This document shows positions 1-6,428 of a stretch of 8,574 nucleotides of DNA, one piece after another (positions within the stretch are counted from its first letter, which is position 1; each line of letters starts with the position of its first letter). A program made the translations under genes and the position numbers. Below the pieces are notes generated by a model. That model was not told the origin of the DNA. It saw nothing but the letters and a program-made list of their open reading frames with translations, and searched no databases. The stretch is from DAIDKA01 sp035943195 (GTDB lineage: Bacteria; Pseudomonadota; Gammaproteobacteria; Steroidobacterales; Steroidobacteraceae): contig DASZCK010000154.1 in the NCBI GenBank assembly GCA_035943195.1, forward strand, positions 1 to 8,574, given 5' to 3'.

Positions 1-22
1 CTGTGGACCCCATCATTACGAA
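1..22 (-). repeat. Distal att copy: duplicated fragment of tRNA-Thr
   Basis: These 22 bases are identical to 1590-1611. On the minus strand they read from the first base of the tRNA anticodon loop (TTCGTAA), through the 3' half of the anticodon stem and the variable loop, into the 5' half of the T stem. Identity stops sharply at base 23, which corresponds to the last anticodon-stem base before the loop. The window edge cuts the other side. If this is a real att site, the repeat should continue to the left of base 1 towards the tRNA 3' end. No functional tRNA can be made from this copy because the 5' half is missing. Confidence 0.75.
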
Positions 23-129
23 CCCTACCGATCCGTTTCATATCAAGTAGTTGCGTCTTTAAGACCGGCTGAAAACAGACTGCGGCAGGCGCTACCGGAG
101 TACAAAAGGGGCACAGAGATTTCCGCGTT

Positions 130-154
130 CCGCACCGCGTGTCGAACGGTGCGG
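130..154. other. Perfect 8-bp stem hairpin near the left att copy
   Basis: CCGCACCG at 130-137 pairs exactly with CGGTGCGG at 147-154 across a 9-base loop. It lies about 107 bases beyond the stop codon of the island gene, on that gene's downstream side. There is no T-run after it on either strand, so it is a poor match to an intrinsic terminator. It could instead be a transcript 3'-end structure or part of a recombination site. No gene is supported between 23 and 260. Confidence 0.35.
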
Positions 155-260
155 CGGACATGCGCGGATTGAGGGGTGCGAGAAAGATCCGAACCATCAA
201 CTAGGCCCTCGAAGCCACAGCGGCATCTCGGGCACCTGCTGGGACCGCCGCTTTCACGAG

Positions 261-1331
261 TTACCTTTTCTTGTCCGCATTCGTGGGACCTTCCGTGCCG
301 GATGATGATCGTGCGCGATCAATCATTCGACGCACTTCTGACTTCGTGTGTATGGCCAGCAATTGGATCTCAGGATGCTCCTGCGCAAAAACACGGAATA
401 TTTCGTCCGAAAACGCCTGTCCGATCGAATCAACTCCCTCGAAATCGAAAACAACTGTCTTAAAGAGTTCCACTCTGGCTAAGACACGTTTCGCCTGCGA
501 TCTGGAAATTAGCTTGTCGTTTCCGTATCGCGCCAGATCTACCGGAACTACAGTCTTGCTGAAATCAAAGTCCTCGCCAGATACATAGGCATCAAAGATT
601 TTTTTCGTTGTTCGCGAGGTATGGTTATTCAGTTTCATGAATACCATGGTGCCCTCCGAGCTCTTCTTCCTTTCAAGCAACCAATCGCTATCGCCGCCAT
701 GCCGATGAGTAAAGAAAGCACCGCCGGACAGAATCTCAAATTCGTCAAACATTCTTGATGTGAAGAAAATGCCCTCACCGGAATGCCGTTTCGGATCGGT
801 CGTGAGCTTACCTTTTGCGAGCTCCAAAATCGCATGGCGCTCGTCGAGCAGCCCAAGGGCTTTCTGGATCTTGCGAAAAATTCCTACTCCGTCATCCCTA
901 ATCAACATCTCGGTGGCAGCAGCAGTCTTGCTAATCTTCACATAGATCGACTTCCCTTCCGAGTGATCTACTGCGTTGTTAAACATCTCGGTAAACCCGT
1001 GATGCCAGATATTCATTGCGTTGTCCGGGAGTTGCCCCAGCGCCTGGCGGATATCGTTCGTCCAGACGACGTCTTCGGCCAGATCCGGAACTATGTCGTA
1101 GTGGCGCGTCCACGCAGAAAGAGGCGCAAGCTTGTACACACGACTCCGCGTATTGCCAGTCTCCGTGAGATGGCCTTCACCGGTAAGTCTCTGCAGGTGC
1201 TTGCTAACTGCTTGCCGTGTCACTGCAAAGTGCTCTGCCGCAACCTTGCTGATGTCGGATGGATGCTTCTCTACGTTCTCAACGATGAATCGTCGAATGT
1301 CCTCTCCTCTGGCGCGCACTCGATGAATCAT
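261..1331 (-). CDS. Winged-helix / GHKL ATPase / STAS-like (DUF4325-type) fusion regulator
   Basis: This is a 356-residue protein, predicted cytoplasmic, with three parts. Residues ~1-70 look like a MarR/ArsR-style winged helix (recognition-helix region VTRQAVSKHLQRL, then a wing ending in RVYKLAP). Residues ~80-230 form a histidine-kinase-like ATPase: N box FTEMFNNAVDHS (E115, N118, N119), G1 box RDDGVGI, G2 box HSGEGI. There is no phospho-accepting histidine domain. Residues ~285-330 (VVFDFEGVDSIGQAFSDEIF) resemble the STAS-like DUF4325 family. Its Ser302 lies in a DSIG segment comparable to the phosphorylated-serine region of anti-anti-sigma factors. The ATG at 1331 is preferred because AAAGAG ends 10 bases upstream; a TTG two codons earlier would have only 4 bases of spacing. 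It is the only gene between the att repeats. Inferred role: a DNA-binding switch controlled by an SpoIIAB/SpoIIAA-like ATPase-STAS pair in one chain. The target and signal are unknown. Confidence 0.85.
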   Translation of the reverse strand: MIHRVRARGEDIRRFIVENVEKHPSDISKVAAEHFAVTRQAVSKHLQRLTGEGHLTETGNTRSRVYKLAPLSAWTRHYDIVPDLAEDVVWTNDIRQALGQLPDNAMNIWHHGFTEMFNNAVDHSEGKSIYVKISKTAAATEMLIRDDGVGIFRKIQKALGLLDERHAILELAKGKLTTDPKRHSGEGIFFTSRMFDEFEILSGGAFFTHRHGGDSDWLLERKKSSEGTMVFMKLNNHTSRTTKKIFDAYVSGEDFDFSKTVVPVDLARYGNDKLISRSQAKRVLARVELFKTVVFDFEGVDSIGQAFSDEIFRVFAQEHPEIQLLAIHTKSEVRRMIDRARSSSGTEGPTNADKKR

Positions 1332-1352
1332 TCGCAATGGGCTCTTTCGTCT

Positions 1353-1403
1353 TTGTCAACTTTGCAATGGCTTATTGTCAACTTTAAGCCGCACATTGTC
1401 AAC
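1353..1403 (-). promoter_or_regulatory. Three TTGTCAAC repeats forming a probable autoregulated promoter
   Basis: TTGTCAAC occurs at 1353-1360, 1375-1382 and 1396-1403, with starts 22 and 21 bases apart (about two helical turns), in the gap upstream of the winged-helix gene. The core TTGWCAA is an odd palindrome, suited to a dimeric HTH protein. On the gene's strand each copy contains TTGACA, the sigma-70 -35 consensus. The copy at 1397-1402 has GACAAT (1374-1379, 4/6 to the -10 consensus) exactly 17 bases downstream. The second repeat would then overlap the -10 and the third would sit just downstream of the start. Inferred: operators for the adjacent regulator itself. Binding is not shown by the sequence. 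Confidence 0.5.
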
Positions 1404-1566
1404 CTTTATCGTTCTGTCGGCCTATGCTTCCTAATCGATAAGATGCCGGACGGCACCGGCCGACACGCGCTCATGGGCGTCGGCGGCCTGTGCAAATGCC
1501 GTAGCAGGGATAGCGACCGTGATGTCTGGATTTGCGCAGAAAGCGCAGGAAATTCAGGACTTTGGA

Positions 1567-1642
1567 TGGTGCCGACTCACAGAATCGAACTGTGGACCCC
1601 ATCATTACGAATGATGTGCTCTACCAACTGAGCTAAGTCGGC
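1567..1642 (-). tRNA. tRNA-Thr (anticodon CGU)
   Basis: This is a full 76-base tRNA with encoded CCA. The acceptor GCCGACT pairs perfectly with AGTCGGC. The D arm is GCTC-AGTTGGTA-GAGC, the anticodon arm CATCA-TTCGTAA-TGATG (anticodon CGT, decoding ACG), the variable loop GGGTC, and the T arm CACAG-TTCGATT-CTGTG, followed by discriminator A and CCA. All stems are fully paired, so it should be functional even though it overlaps the att repeat. It lies 51 bases after the Fur-family gene on the same strand. Its 3' flank (below 1567) is the putative island. No clear T-run terminator follows; there is only a weak TGCGC/GCGCA hairpin within about 35 bases. Confidence 0.97.
1590..1611 (-). repeat. 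Proximal att copy inside the tRNA-Thr gene
   Basis: This is the partner of the repeat at 1-22. It covers the complete 7-base anticodon loop, the 3' anticodon stem, the variable loop and the 5' T stem of the intact tRNA. The identity block begins exactly at the anticodon loop. Known: many tyrosine integrases that target tRNA genes use the anticodon loop as their crossover segment, with stem arms as integrase binding sites. That geometry makes a chance 22-base match very unlikely. Confidence 0.75.
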
Positions 1643-1662
1643 GCCGTGGGGACTAAATGACG

Positions 1663-1675
1663 GGCGCGGATTGTA
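1663..1675 (-). promoter_or_regulatory. Probable promoter -10 and GC-rich discriminator for tRNA-Thr
   Basis: On the minus strand TACAAT (1670-1675, 5/6 to the -10 consensus) lies about 28 bases before the mature tRNA 5' end. It is followed directly by CCGCGCC, a GC-rich discriminator of the kind found at stringently controlled stable-RNA promoters. The -35 region would fall at the 3' end of the Fur-family gene, where only a weak match (CTGAAG) is visible. Read-through from the upstream operon is also possible. Confidence 0.45.
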
Positions 1676-1693
1676 CTAAGAAACGCTCCGCCT

Positions 1694-2119
1694 TCAGGAA
1701 ATTTTTCGCACCCTGATGACCAGGTCAATGCCCGCCATTTCCATGCCGGCCGGTAAGGCCGGCAGGCGCGCGAATTCGACCTCGGGAACGGGCAGGTCCA
1801 TCAGCGCACCGGTATCCACATCATGGAAATGGTAGTGCGGAGCCACGTTGGAATCGAACCAGGTGCGGGCACCGTCCACCGACAACTGCCGGATGAGGCC
1901 GCGCGCGGCGAAGAGATTCAGGGTGTTATAGACCGTGGCCTTCGAGACCCGGGCACCGGCCGCGCGCAGGCTCGCCAGGATCTGCTCGGCGGACAGGTGC
2001 TGCGGGGATGCCAGCAACAATGCGGCGATTCTCACGCGCTGTGCCGTGGGCCGGATGCCGAACCCGACCAGGCGCCGGGCACACTGCCCGGGAGGGTCAG
2101 GTAAGCCGTTGTCCTGCAT
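1694..2119 (-). CDS. Fur-family transcriptional regulator lacking the usual zinc cysteines (Irr-like)
   Basis: This is a 141-residue protein of Fur-superfamily size. Residues ~15-85 form the winged helix with the family hallmark SKATVYNTLNLFAARGLIRQL (59-79). The dimerisation/metal domain has PHYHFHDVDTGALMDLP (94-110) where E. coli Fur has its His-rich HHHDHLICLDCGKV segment. The two CxxC positions are Asp100 and Thr103, and the only cysteine is Cys13. A structural zinc tetrad like that of Fur/Zur/PerR is therefore not possible. The C-terminal segment (PAGMEMAGIDLVIRVRKIS) and the cysteine loss resemble the Irr branch, which senses haem/iron status in alphaproteobacteria. No Cys-Pro haem motif is visible. 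It lies 15 bases after ispH, which encodes an Fe-S enzyme, so an iron or redox regulatory role is plausible but inferred. No Shine-Dalgarno sequence precedes the ATG. Confidence 0.85.
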   Translation of the reverse strand: MQDNGLPDPPGQCARRLVGFGIRPTAQRVRIAALLLASPQHLSAEQILASLRAAGARVSKATVYNTLNLFAARGLIRQLSVDGARTWFDSNVAPHYHFHDVDTGALMDLPVPEVEFARLPALPAGMEMAGIDLVIRVRKIS

Positions 2120-2126
2120 GCCGGTG

Positions 2127-2132
2127 AGTATA
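2127..2132 (-). promoter_or_regulatory. -10-like hexamer just before the Fur-family gene
   Basis: TATACT (5/6 to consensus) ends 7 bases before the ATG, in the 15-base gap after ispH. If active, transcription would start at or beside the ATG and give a leaderless mRNA, in line with the missing Shine-Dalgarno. No good -35 is visible in the end of ispH. Co-transcription with ispH remains the simpler reading. Confidence 0.3.
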
Positions 2133-2134
2133 AC

Positions 2135-3091
2135 CTAGGATGCCGGACCTACTTCAGGACGGCGCAGTTCGCGCGGCAGGCCGAAGATCACGTGTTCTTC
2201 GCGTCCGGAGATCTCCTGCGGGACTTTGGCTCCCCACTCGCGCAGTTGGTTGATGACCTCCTGCACCAGGACCTCCGGGGCCGAGGCTCCCGCGGTGACC
2301 CCGACGACATTCTTGCCCTCGAACCAGTCGCGGTGCATGTCAACCGCGCCATCCACCAGGTAGCCGGGAATGCCCGCCCGGTCGGCGAGTTCGCGCAGAC
2401 GATTGGAATTGGAACTCGCCCGCGAACCCACGACGACCAGCACATCGGCATTCTCGAGCAGCTTCTTCACCGCATCCTGACGATTCTGGGTGGCGTAGCA
2501 GATATCTTCCTTGCGTGGCGTTGCCAGGCCCGGGAAGCGCTTGCGTAGCGCCTCGACGATTTCCGCCGTGTCATCCACGGACAAGGTGGTCTGGGTGACG
2601 AAGGCCAGCTTCGAGGGATCGCGCACCTGCAGTCGTTCGGCATCCTTGACGTTCTGCACCAGCCAGATGCGGCCGCCAAAACCGGTATCAAAGCGCCCCA
2701 GCGTGCCCTCGACCTCCGGATGGCCGTGGTGGCCGATCAGGATGACATCGAAGCCATCGCGCGCGTAGCGCTGTACTTCCATATGCACCTTCGTGACCAG
2801 CGGGCAGGTCGCATCAAATACCGTGAGCTTGCGATCCTTGGCGCCGGCCTCGATGGCCGTGGAGACTCCGTGCGCCGAGAAAATCAGGGTGGCGCCCACG
2901 GGCACCTCCTCCAGCTCCTCGATGAACACCGCACCGAGGTTGCGCAGGCGATCCACCACATGCTTGTTGTGAACCACTTCATGACGCACATAGACCGGTG
3001 CGCCGAACATCGACAGCGCCCGCTCGACAATCTCGATGGCGCGATCCACGCCGGCGCAAAAGCCGCGGGGGTTGGCGAGCAGTACTTCCAT
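2135..3091 (-). CDS. ispH: 4-hydroxy-3-methylbut-2-enyl diphosphate reductase (IspH/LytB)
   Basis: This is the last enzyme of the MEP isoprenoid pathway. It reduces HMBPP to IPP and DMAPP using a cytoplasmic Fe-S cluster. At 318 residues it is close to E. coli IspH (316). All three cluster cysteines are present: Cys12 (NPRGFCAGVDRAI), Cys96 (DATCPLVTKVH) and Cys198 (ICYATQNRQDAV). The substrate-binding HHGHPEVEG segment supplies His124 and the catalytic Glu126, and TQTTLS and SSNSNRL are also conserved. The ATG shares one base with the lspA stop codon (TGATG), and AGGAG lies 9 bases upstream, so it should be translated from the lspA-containing mRNA. In many relatives fkpB sits between lspA and ispH; here there is no room for it. 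Confidence 0.98.
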   Translation of the reverse strand: MEVLLANPRGFCAGVDRAIEIVERALSMFGAPVYVRHEVVHNKHVVDRLRNLGAVFIEELEEVPVGATLIFSAHGVSTAIEAGAKDRKLTVFDATCPLVTKVHMEVQRYARDGFDVILIGHHGHPEVEGTLGRFDTGFGGRIWLVQNVKDAERLQVRDPSKLAFVTQTTLSVDDTAEIVEALRKRFPGLATPRKEDICYATQNRQDAVKKLLENADVLVVVGSRASSNSNRLRELADRAGIPGYLVDGAVDMHRDWFEGKNVVGVTAGASAPEVLVQEVINQLREWGAKVPQEISGREEHVIFGLPRELRRPEVGPAS

Positions 3092-3585
3092 CAGTTCGAA
3101 CTCCTGCGATCCGTGAAGGCATCCAGCAACATCAGCGCCGCGCCGACCGTGATGGCCGAGTCCGCCACGTTGAAGGCCGGAAACTGCGCATCATTCCAAT
3201 GCGCCAGAATGAAATCGACCACCTGTCCCTGCAGCAACCGGTCAATCAGATTGCCCAGCGCGCCGGCCAGTATCAGCGTCAGGCTCAGGCACAGCAGTTT
3301 CTGCCGACGCCCATCGAGCTTGCGCAACCAGAACACCAGCCCAACGCCGACCACCACCGCGAGGCCCGAAAAGAGCCACCGCTGCCAGCCCGAGGCACTG
3401 TCGAGCAGGCTCCAGGCCGCACCGCGATTGTACCTGAGGGTGATATCCAGCACCGGCAGCAGCGTCCGGATGCCGCCATAGGGGACGTGGCTCACGATCC
3501 AGGCCTTGGAAAGCTGATCCAGGGCGATCACCAGCGCCACCAGCGGCAGCCATACCCAGCCGCTGCGCAGGGTGCTGGTCCTCAT
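3091..3585 (-). CDS. lspA: Lipoprotein signal peptidase II (LspA)
   Basis: This inner-membrane aspartyl protease cuts the signal peptide from diacylated prolipoproteins. It has 164 residues, the same length as E. coli LspA. Four hydrophobic segments are visible (about residues 10-30, 68-88, 97-114 and 138-155). The catalytic pair is Asp115 (GALGNLIDRL) and Asp142 (FNVADSAITVG). The early ALDQLSKAW (Asp23) and RYNRGAAWSLL motifs are also typical. A longer reading frame exists upstream, but the ATG at 3585 is chosen because GGAGG lies 5 bases ahead of it and the family motifs begin just after it. This ATG overlaps the ileS stop as ATGA, a sign of translational coupling. Confidence 0.97.
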   Translation of the reverse strand: MRTSTLRSGWVWLPLVALVIALDQLSKAWIVSHVPYGGIRTLLPVLDITLRYNRGAAWSLLDSASGWQRWLFSGLAVVVGVGLVFWLRKLDGRRQKLLCLSLTLILAGALGNLIDRLLQGQVVDFILAHWNDAQFPAFNVADSAITVGAALMLLDAFTDRRSSN

Positions 3586-6413
3586 GTATACCTCCGTACT
3601 TCGCCGGGCCCTTGCAGATTGCTGAGGCAACGGCCGCAGGCGTCGGGGTAGGCCGGGTTGATCCCGACATCGGGGCGATGGTGCCAGCAACGCACGCACT
3701 TGGGCTGCGTCGAGGCCCGCACCTGCACCCACACGCCTTCGCGTCCGGTCTCGACCGCGGCCACTGCGCCCGGCGGTGGTGAGGAGGCCCTGTGGACCGA
3801 GGCTTCGGAGGTGATGAGCAGAAAGCGCAGCTCCGCACCCAGCGCATTGAAGCGCTCGAACTCTGCCGGCACGCAGTACACCGCGACTTCCGCGTCCAGC
3901 GGTGCGCCGATCTGCTGCGCTTCGCGCAGCTTCTCCAGCTCCCGCGATACATCGCGCTTCAGCTGCAGCAAGGAGCTCCAGTCGATGTCATGCGCCGCCC
4001 CCTGCGGCAACGCATGCCACTGCGCCAGGAACACCGATTCAACCGGCGTGCCCGGCAGTTGGCCCCAGATCTCCTCGGCCGTGAACGACAGCACCGGCGC
4101 AAACCAACGCACCATGGCATGGGCGATGTGATAGAGCGCGGTCTGCGCCGAACGCCGCGCATGACTGCGCGCGGGGGTGGTGTAGAGACGATCGCGGACT
4201 ATGTCCAGGTATAGGGCGCTTAAGTCCACGATGCAGAAGTTGTGGAGCTTGTGATAGACCAAATGGAAGGCGTATTCGCGATAGGCCTCGATGATTTCCG
4301 CCTGCAGCTGCGCCGTGCGGCTCACGGCCCAGCGATCCAGCGCCACCATCTCGGCCGGATGCACCAGATCGCGGGCCGGATCAAAGCCATGCAGGTTGCC
4401 GAGCAGGAAGCGCGCGGTGTTGCGCAGGCGGCGATAGGCATCGGCAGTGCGGTTGAGCAGGGCGTCCGACACGCTCATCTCGTTGGCATAGTCGGTGGCA
4501 GCCACCCACAGCCGCAGCACATCCGCCCCCAGCGACCCGACCACCTTCTGTGGCGGTATCACGTTGCCCAAGGACTTGGACATCTTGCGGCCCTTCTCAT
4601 CCACCGTGAACCCGTGAGTGACGACGCCGCGATACGGTGCGCGCTCATACAGGGCCTCGGACATCAGCAGCGAACTCTGGAACCAGCCGCGATGCTGATC
4701 TGAACCCTCGATATACAGGTCCACGGGCATCGCGAACTCCGGGCGCGTCGCCGCCATGAAGTCGAAGGAGATGCCCGAGTCCGCCCAGACATCCATCACG
4801 TCCTTGAGCTTCTCGTAGTCGGCCGCATCGCTTCCCAGCAGCTCTGCCGGTTCGAGCGAGAACCAGGCCTCGATTCCAGCGCGCGCGACGCGCTCGGCCA
4901 CCGCCTCGATCAGCTCGGCGGTGCGCGGATGCAGTTCACCCGTCGTCTTGTGCACGAACAGCGTCAGCGGCACGCCCCAGGTGCGCTGGCGCGAGATACA
5001 CCAGTCGGGCCGGTCGGCGACCATGCCGGTGATGCGTTGCTCACCCCAGGCCGGCGTCCACTTCACGGCATGAATGTCGCGCAGCGCATTCGCCCGCAGG
5101 CCCTTGCGGTCCATGCTGATGAACCACTGCGGGGTGGTGCGAAACACCACCGGCGAGTGGTGGCGCCAGCAATGCGGGTAGCTGTGAACGTAGTTCGGAT
5201 CTTCGTGAATCAGGGTGCCGTTGGCCCGCATGGTCTCCACCAGGAGCTTGCCACCCTCCTCCAGCTTCAGGCCCGCCACCAGCGGCGTATCGGGCAGGAA
5301 GCGGCCATCGTTGCCCGTGGGATTGGGTACTGCCAGGTCGTAGAGGCGCGCGACCGCGAAGTCCTCCTGGCCATGCGCGGGTGCCGTGTGCACGGCGCCG
5401 GTGCCCGCATCGGCGGTGACGTGCTCACCAAGGATCACCGGGACATCGTAGGGCAGGAAGGGATGCTTGACGCGCAGCCCCTCCAGCACCCGGCCCTCGA
5501 AACCGCCCGACACCGGGTCTGAGGCCACGGCGTCGGCAATGCGAATTTTGTAGCGCGCCACGCATTGCTCAGCCAGCGCGGCCGCCACGATGAAGTTGCG
5601 GCCGTAGGCACTGATCAGCACGTAGTTCAAATCCGGATTCACAGCCACGGCCTGATTGGCCGGCAGCGACCACGGTGTCGTCGTCCAGATCACGATGTCG
5701 GTCGGAGTTGCGCCCAGCGATCCAGGCGCTGCGCCAATCTTTGCTTCCAGCTTACGGTTGTCGAGGACGCGAAACGCGACATCGATGGCCGAGGAGGTGT
5801 GATTCTCATACTCCACTTCGGCCTCGGCCAGCGCCGAACGGCAATCAAAGCACCAGTGCACCGGCTTGACGCCCTTATAGAGGTGTCCATTGGCGATGAT
5901 GCGGCCCAGCACCCGGATCTGGTGCGCCTCGTAGCGCGAGTCCATGGTCAGGTAGGGATGATCCCAATCGCCAAGCACGCCCAAGCGTTTGAAATCCGCG
6001 CGCTGCAGATTCACCTGCTCATTGGCAAAGGCGCGGCACGCTGCACGAAACGCGGCGGCGTCGAGTTTCTGGCCCGGCCGACCGTGCTTTTTTTCCACCT
6101 GCTGTTCGATGGGCAGCCCATGCCCGTCCCAGCCCGGCACATAGGGCGCATCAAAGCCATCGAGCTGTCGCGACTTCACGATGATGTCCTTCAGCACCTT
6201 GTCGAGCGCATGACCCAAATGAATCGGGCCATTGGCGTACGGGGGCCCGTCAAGCAGCATGAAACGCGGCCGGCCAAGCGATGCCGCACGGATGCGACCA
6301 TAAAGATCCGATGCTTCCCACTCGGCCAGCATTTTCGGTTCGCGCTGCGCCAGATCGGCCTTCATCGAAAAGCCGGTCTGCGGCAGGTTTATGGTTTGCT
6401 TGTAATCAGGCAC
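3582..6413 (-). CDS. ileS: Isoleucyl-tRNA synthetase
   Basis: This class I aminoacyl-tRNA synthetase charges tRNA-Ile in the cytoplasm. It has 943 residues, against about 938 in E. coli. In order: the N-terminal PDYKQTINLPQTGF matches the E. coli start; the HIGH-type motif is HLGH (65-68, within PYANGPIHLGHAL); the CP1 editing domain has GTGAVHTAPAHGQEDF; the active site has WCISRQRTWG; KMSKS appears in GRKMSKSLGN around residue 610; the anticodon-binding domain follows; and the C-terminus has a zinc knuckle CVRCWHHRPDVG...CGRCLSNL with four cysteines. The start is GTG. An in-frame TAA lies two codons upstream, so no earlier start is possible, and homology to E. coli Met1 excludes a later one. 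Only a weak AAGAA precedes it. It begins 15 bases after ribF and its last four bases overlap lspA. Confidence 0.99.
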   Translation of the reverse strand: MPDYKQTINLPQTGFSMKADLAQREPKMLAEWEASDLYGRIRAASLGRPRFMLLDGPPYANGPIHLGHALDKVLKDIIVKSRQLDGFDAPYVPGWDGHGLPIEQQVEKKHGRPGQKLDAAAFRAACRAFANEQVNLQRADFKRLGVLGDWDHPYLTMDSRYEAHQIRVLGRIIANGHLYKGVKPVHWCFDCRSALAEAEVEYENHTSSAIDVAFRVLDNRKLEAKIGAAPGSLGATPTDIVIWTTTPWSLPANQAVAVNPDLNYVLISAYGRNFIVAAALAEQCVARYKIRIADAVASDPVSGGFEGRVLEGLRVKHPFLPYDVPVILGEHVTADAGTGAVHTAPAHGQEDFAVARLYDLAVPNPTGNDGRFLPDTPLVAGLKLEEGGKLLVETMRANGTLIHEDPNYVHSYPHCWRHHSPVVFRTTPQWFISMDRKGLRANALRDIHAVKWTPAWGEQRITGMVADRPDWCISRQRTWGVPLTLFVHKTTGELHPRTAELIEAVAERVARAGIEAWFSLEPAELLGSDAADYEKLKDVMDVWADSGISFDFMAATRPEFAMPVDLYIEGSDQHRGWFQSSLLMSEALYERAPYRGVVTHGFTVDEKGRKMSKSLGNVIPPQKVVGSLGADVLRLWVAATDYANEMSVSDALLNRTADAYRRLRNTARFLLGNLHGFDPARDLVHPAEMVALDRWAVSRTAQLQAEIIEAYREYAFHLVYHKLHNFCIVDLSALYLDIVRDRLYTTPARSHARRSAQTALYHIAHAMVRWFAPVLSFTAEEIWGQLPGTPVESVFLAQWHALPQGAAHDIDWSSLLQLKRDVSRELEKLREAQQIGAPLDAEVAVYCVPAEFERFNALGAELRFLLITSEASVHRASSPPPGAVAAVETGREGVWVQVRASTQPKCVRCWHHRPDVGINPAYPDACGRCLSNLQGPGEVRRYT

Positions 6414-6428
6414 TTCTTAAGACTCATT

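Larger units (their letters stand above)
1..1611. mobile_element. Putative small integrated element bounded by tRNA-Thr direct repeats
   Basis: Seen: an exact 22-base direct repeat (1-22 and 1590-1611) flanks this stretch, and the right copy lies inside an intact tRNA-Thr gene. The interior is visibly more AT-rich than the core genes to the right. It holds one convincing gene (261-1331, minus). The rest is non-coding as far as I can see: 23-260 contains only a hairpin at 130-154, and 1404-1566 only weak inverted repeats (for example GCCGAC at 1459-1464 facing GTCGGC at 1479-1484). No integrase, excisionase or transposase is present. Known: tyrosine-recombinase elements integrate into tRNA genes, rebuild the tRNA at one end and leave a copy of its 3' part at the other. 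Inferred: either this is a minimal element mobilised by an integrase acting in trans, or position 1 is an internal att copy of a larger tandem island that continues to the left. Confidence 0.55.

Noticed and set aside
176..463. Plus-strand open frame near the left end
   Set aside because: Overlaps the 3' end of the minus-strand regulator gene, has low-complexity basic composition, no good ribosome-binding site and no recognised motif.
1535..1560. TGCGC/GCGCA hairpin as terminator of tRNA-Thr
   Set aside because: The stem is only 5 bp and no T-run follows on the tRNA strand, so the call is not supported.
783..1631. Long plus-strand open frame of 282 codons in the island
   Set aside because: It runs antisense to the winged-helix/ATPase gene and on through the tRNA gene. 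Its translation shows no recognisable domain, while the minus-strand product has clear N, G1 and G2 boxes.
3586..3732. 49-codon upstream extension of lspA
   Set aside because: Lies inside ileS, encodes Arg/Pro-rich sequence unlike LspA, and the internal ATG at 3585 has a strong GGAGG and gives the family's normal length.
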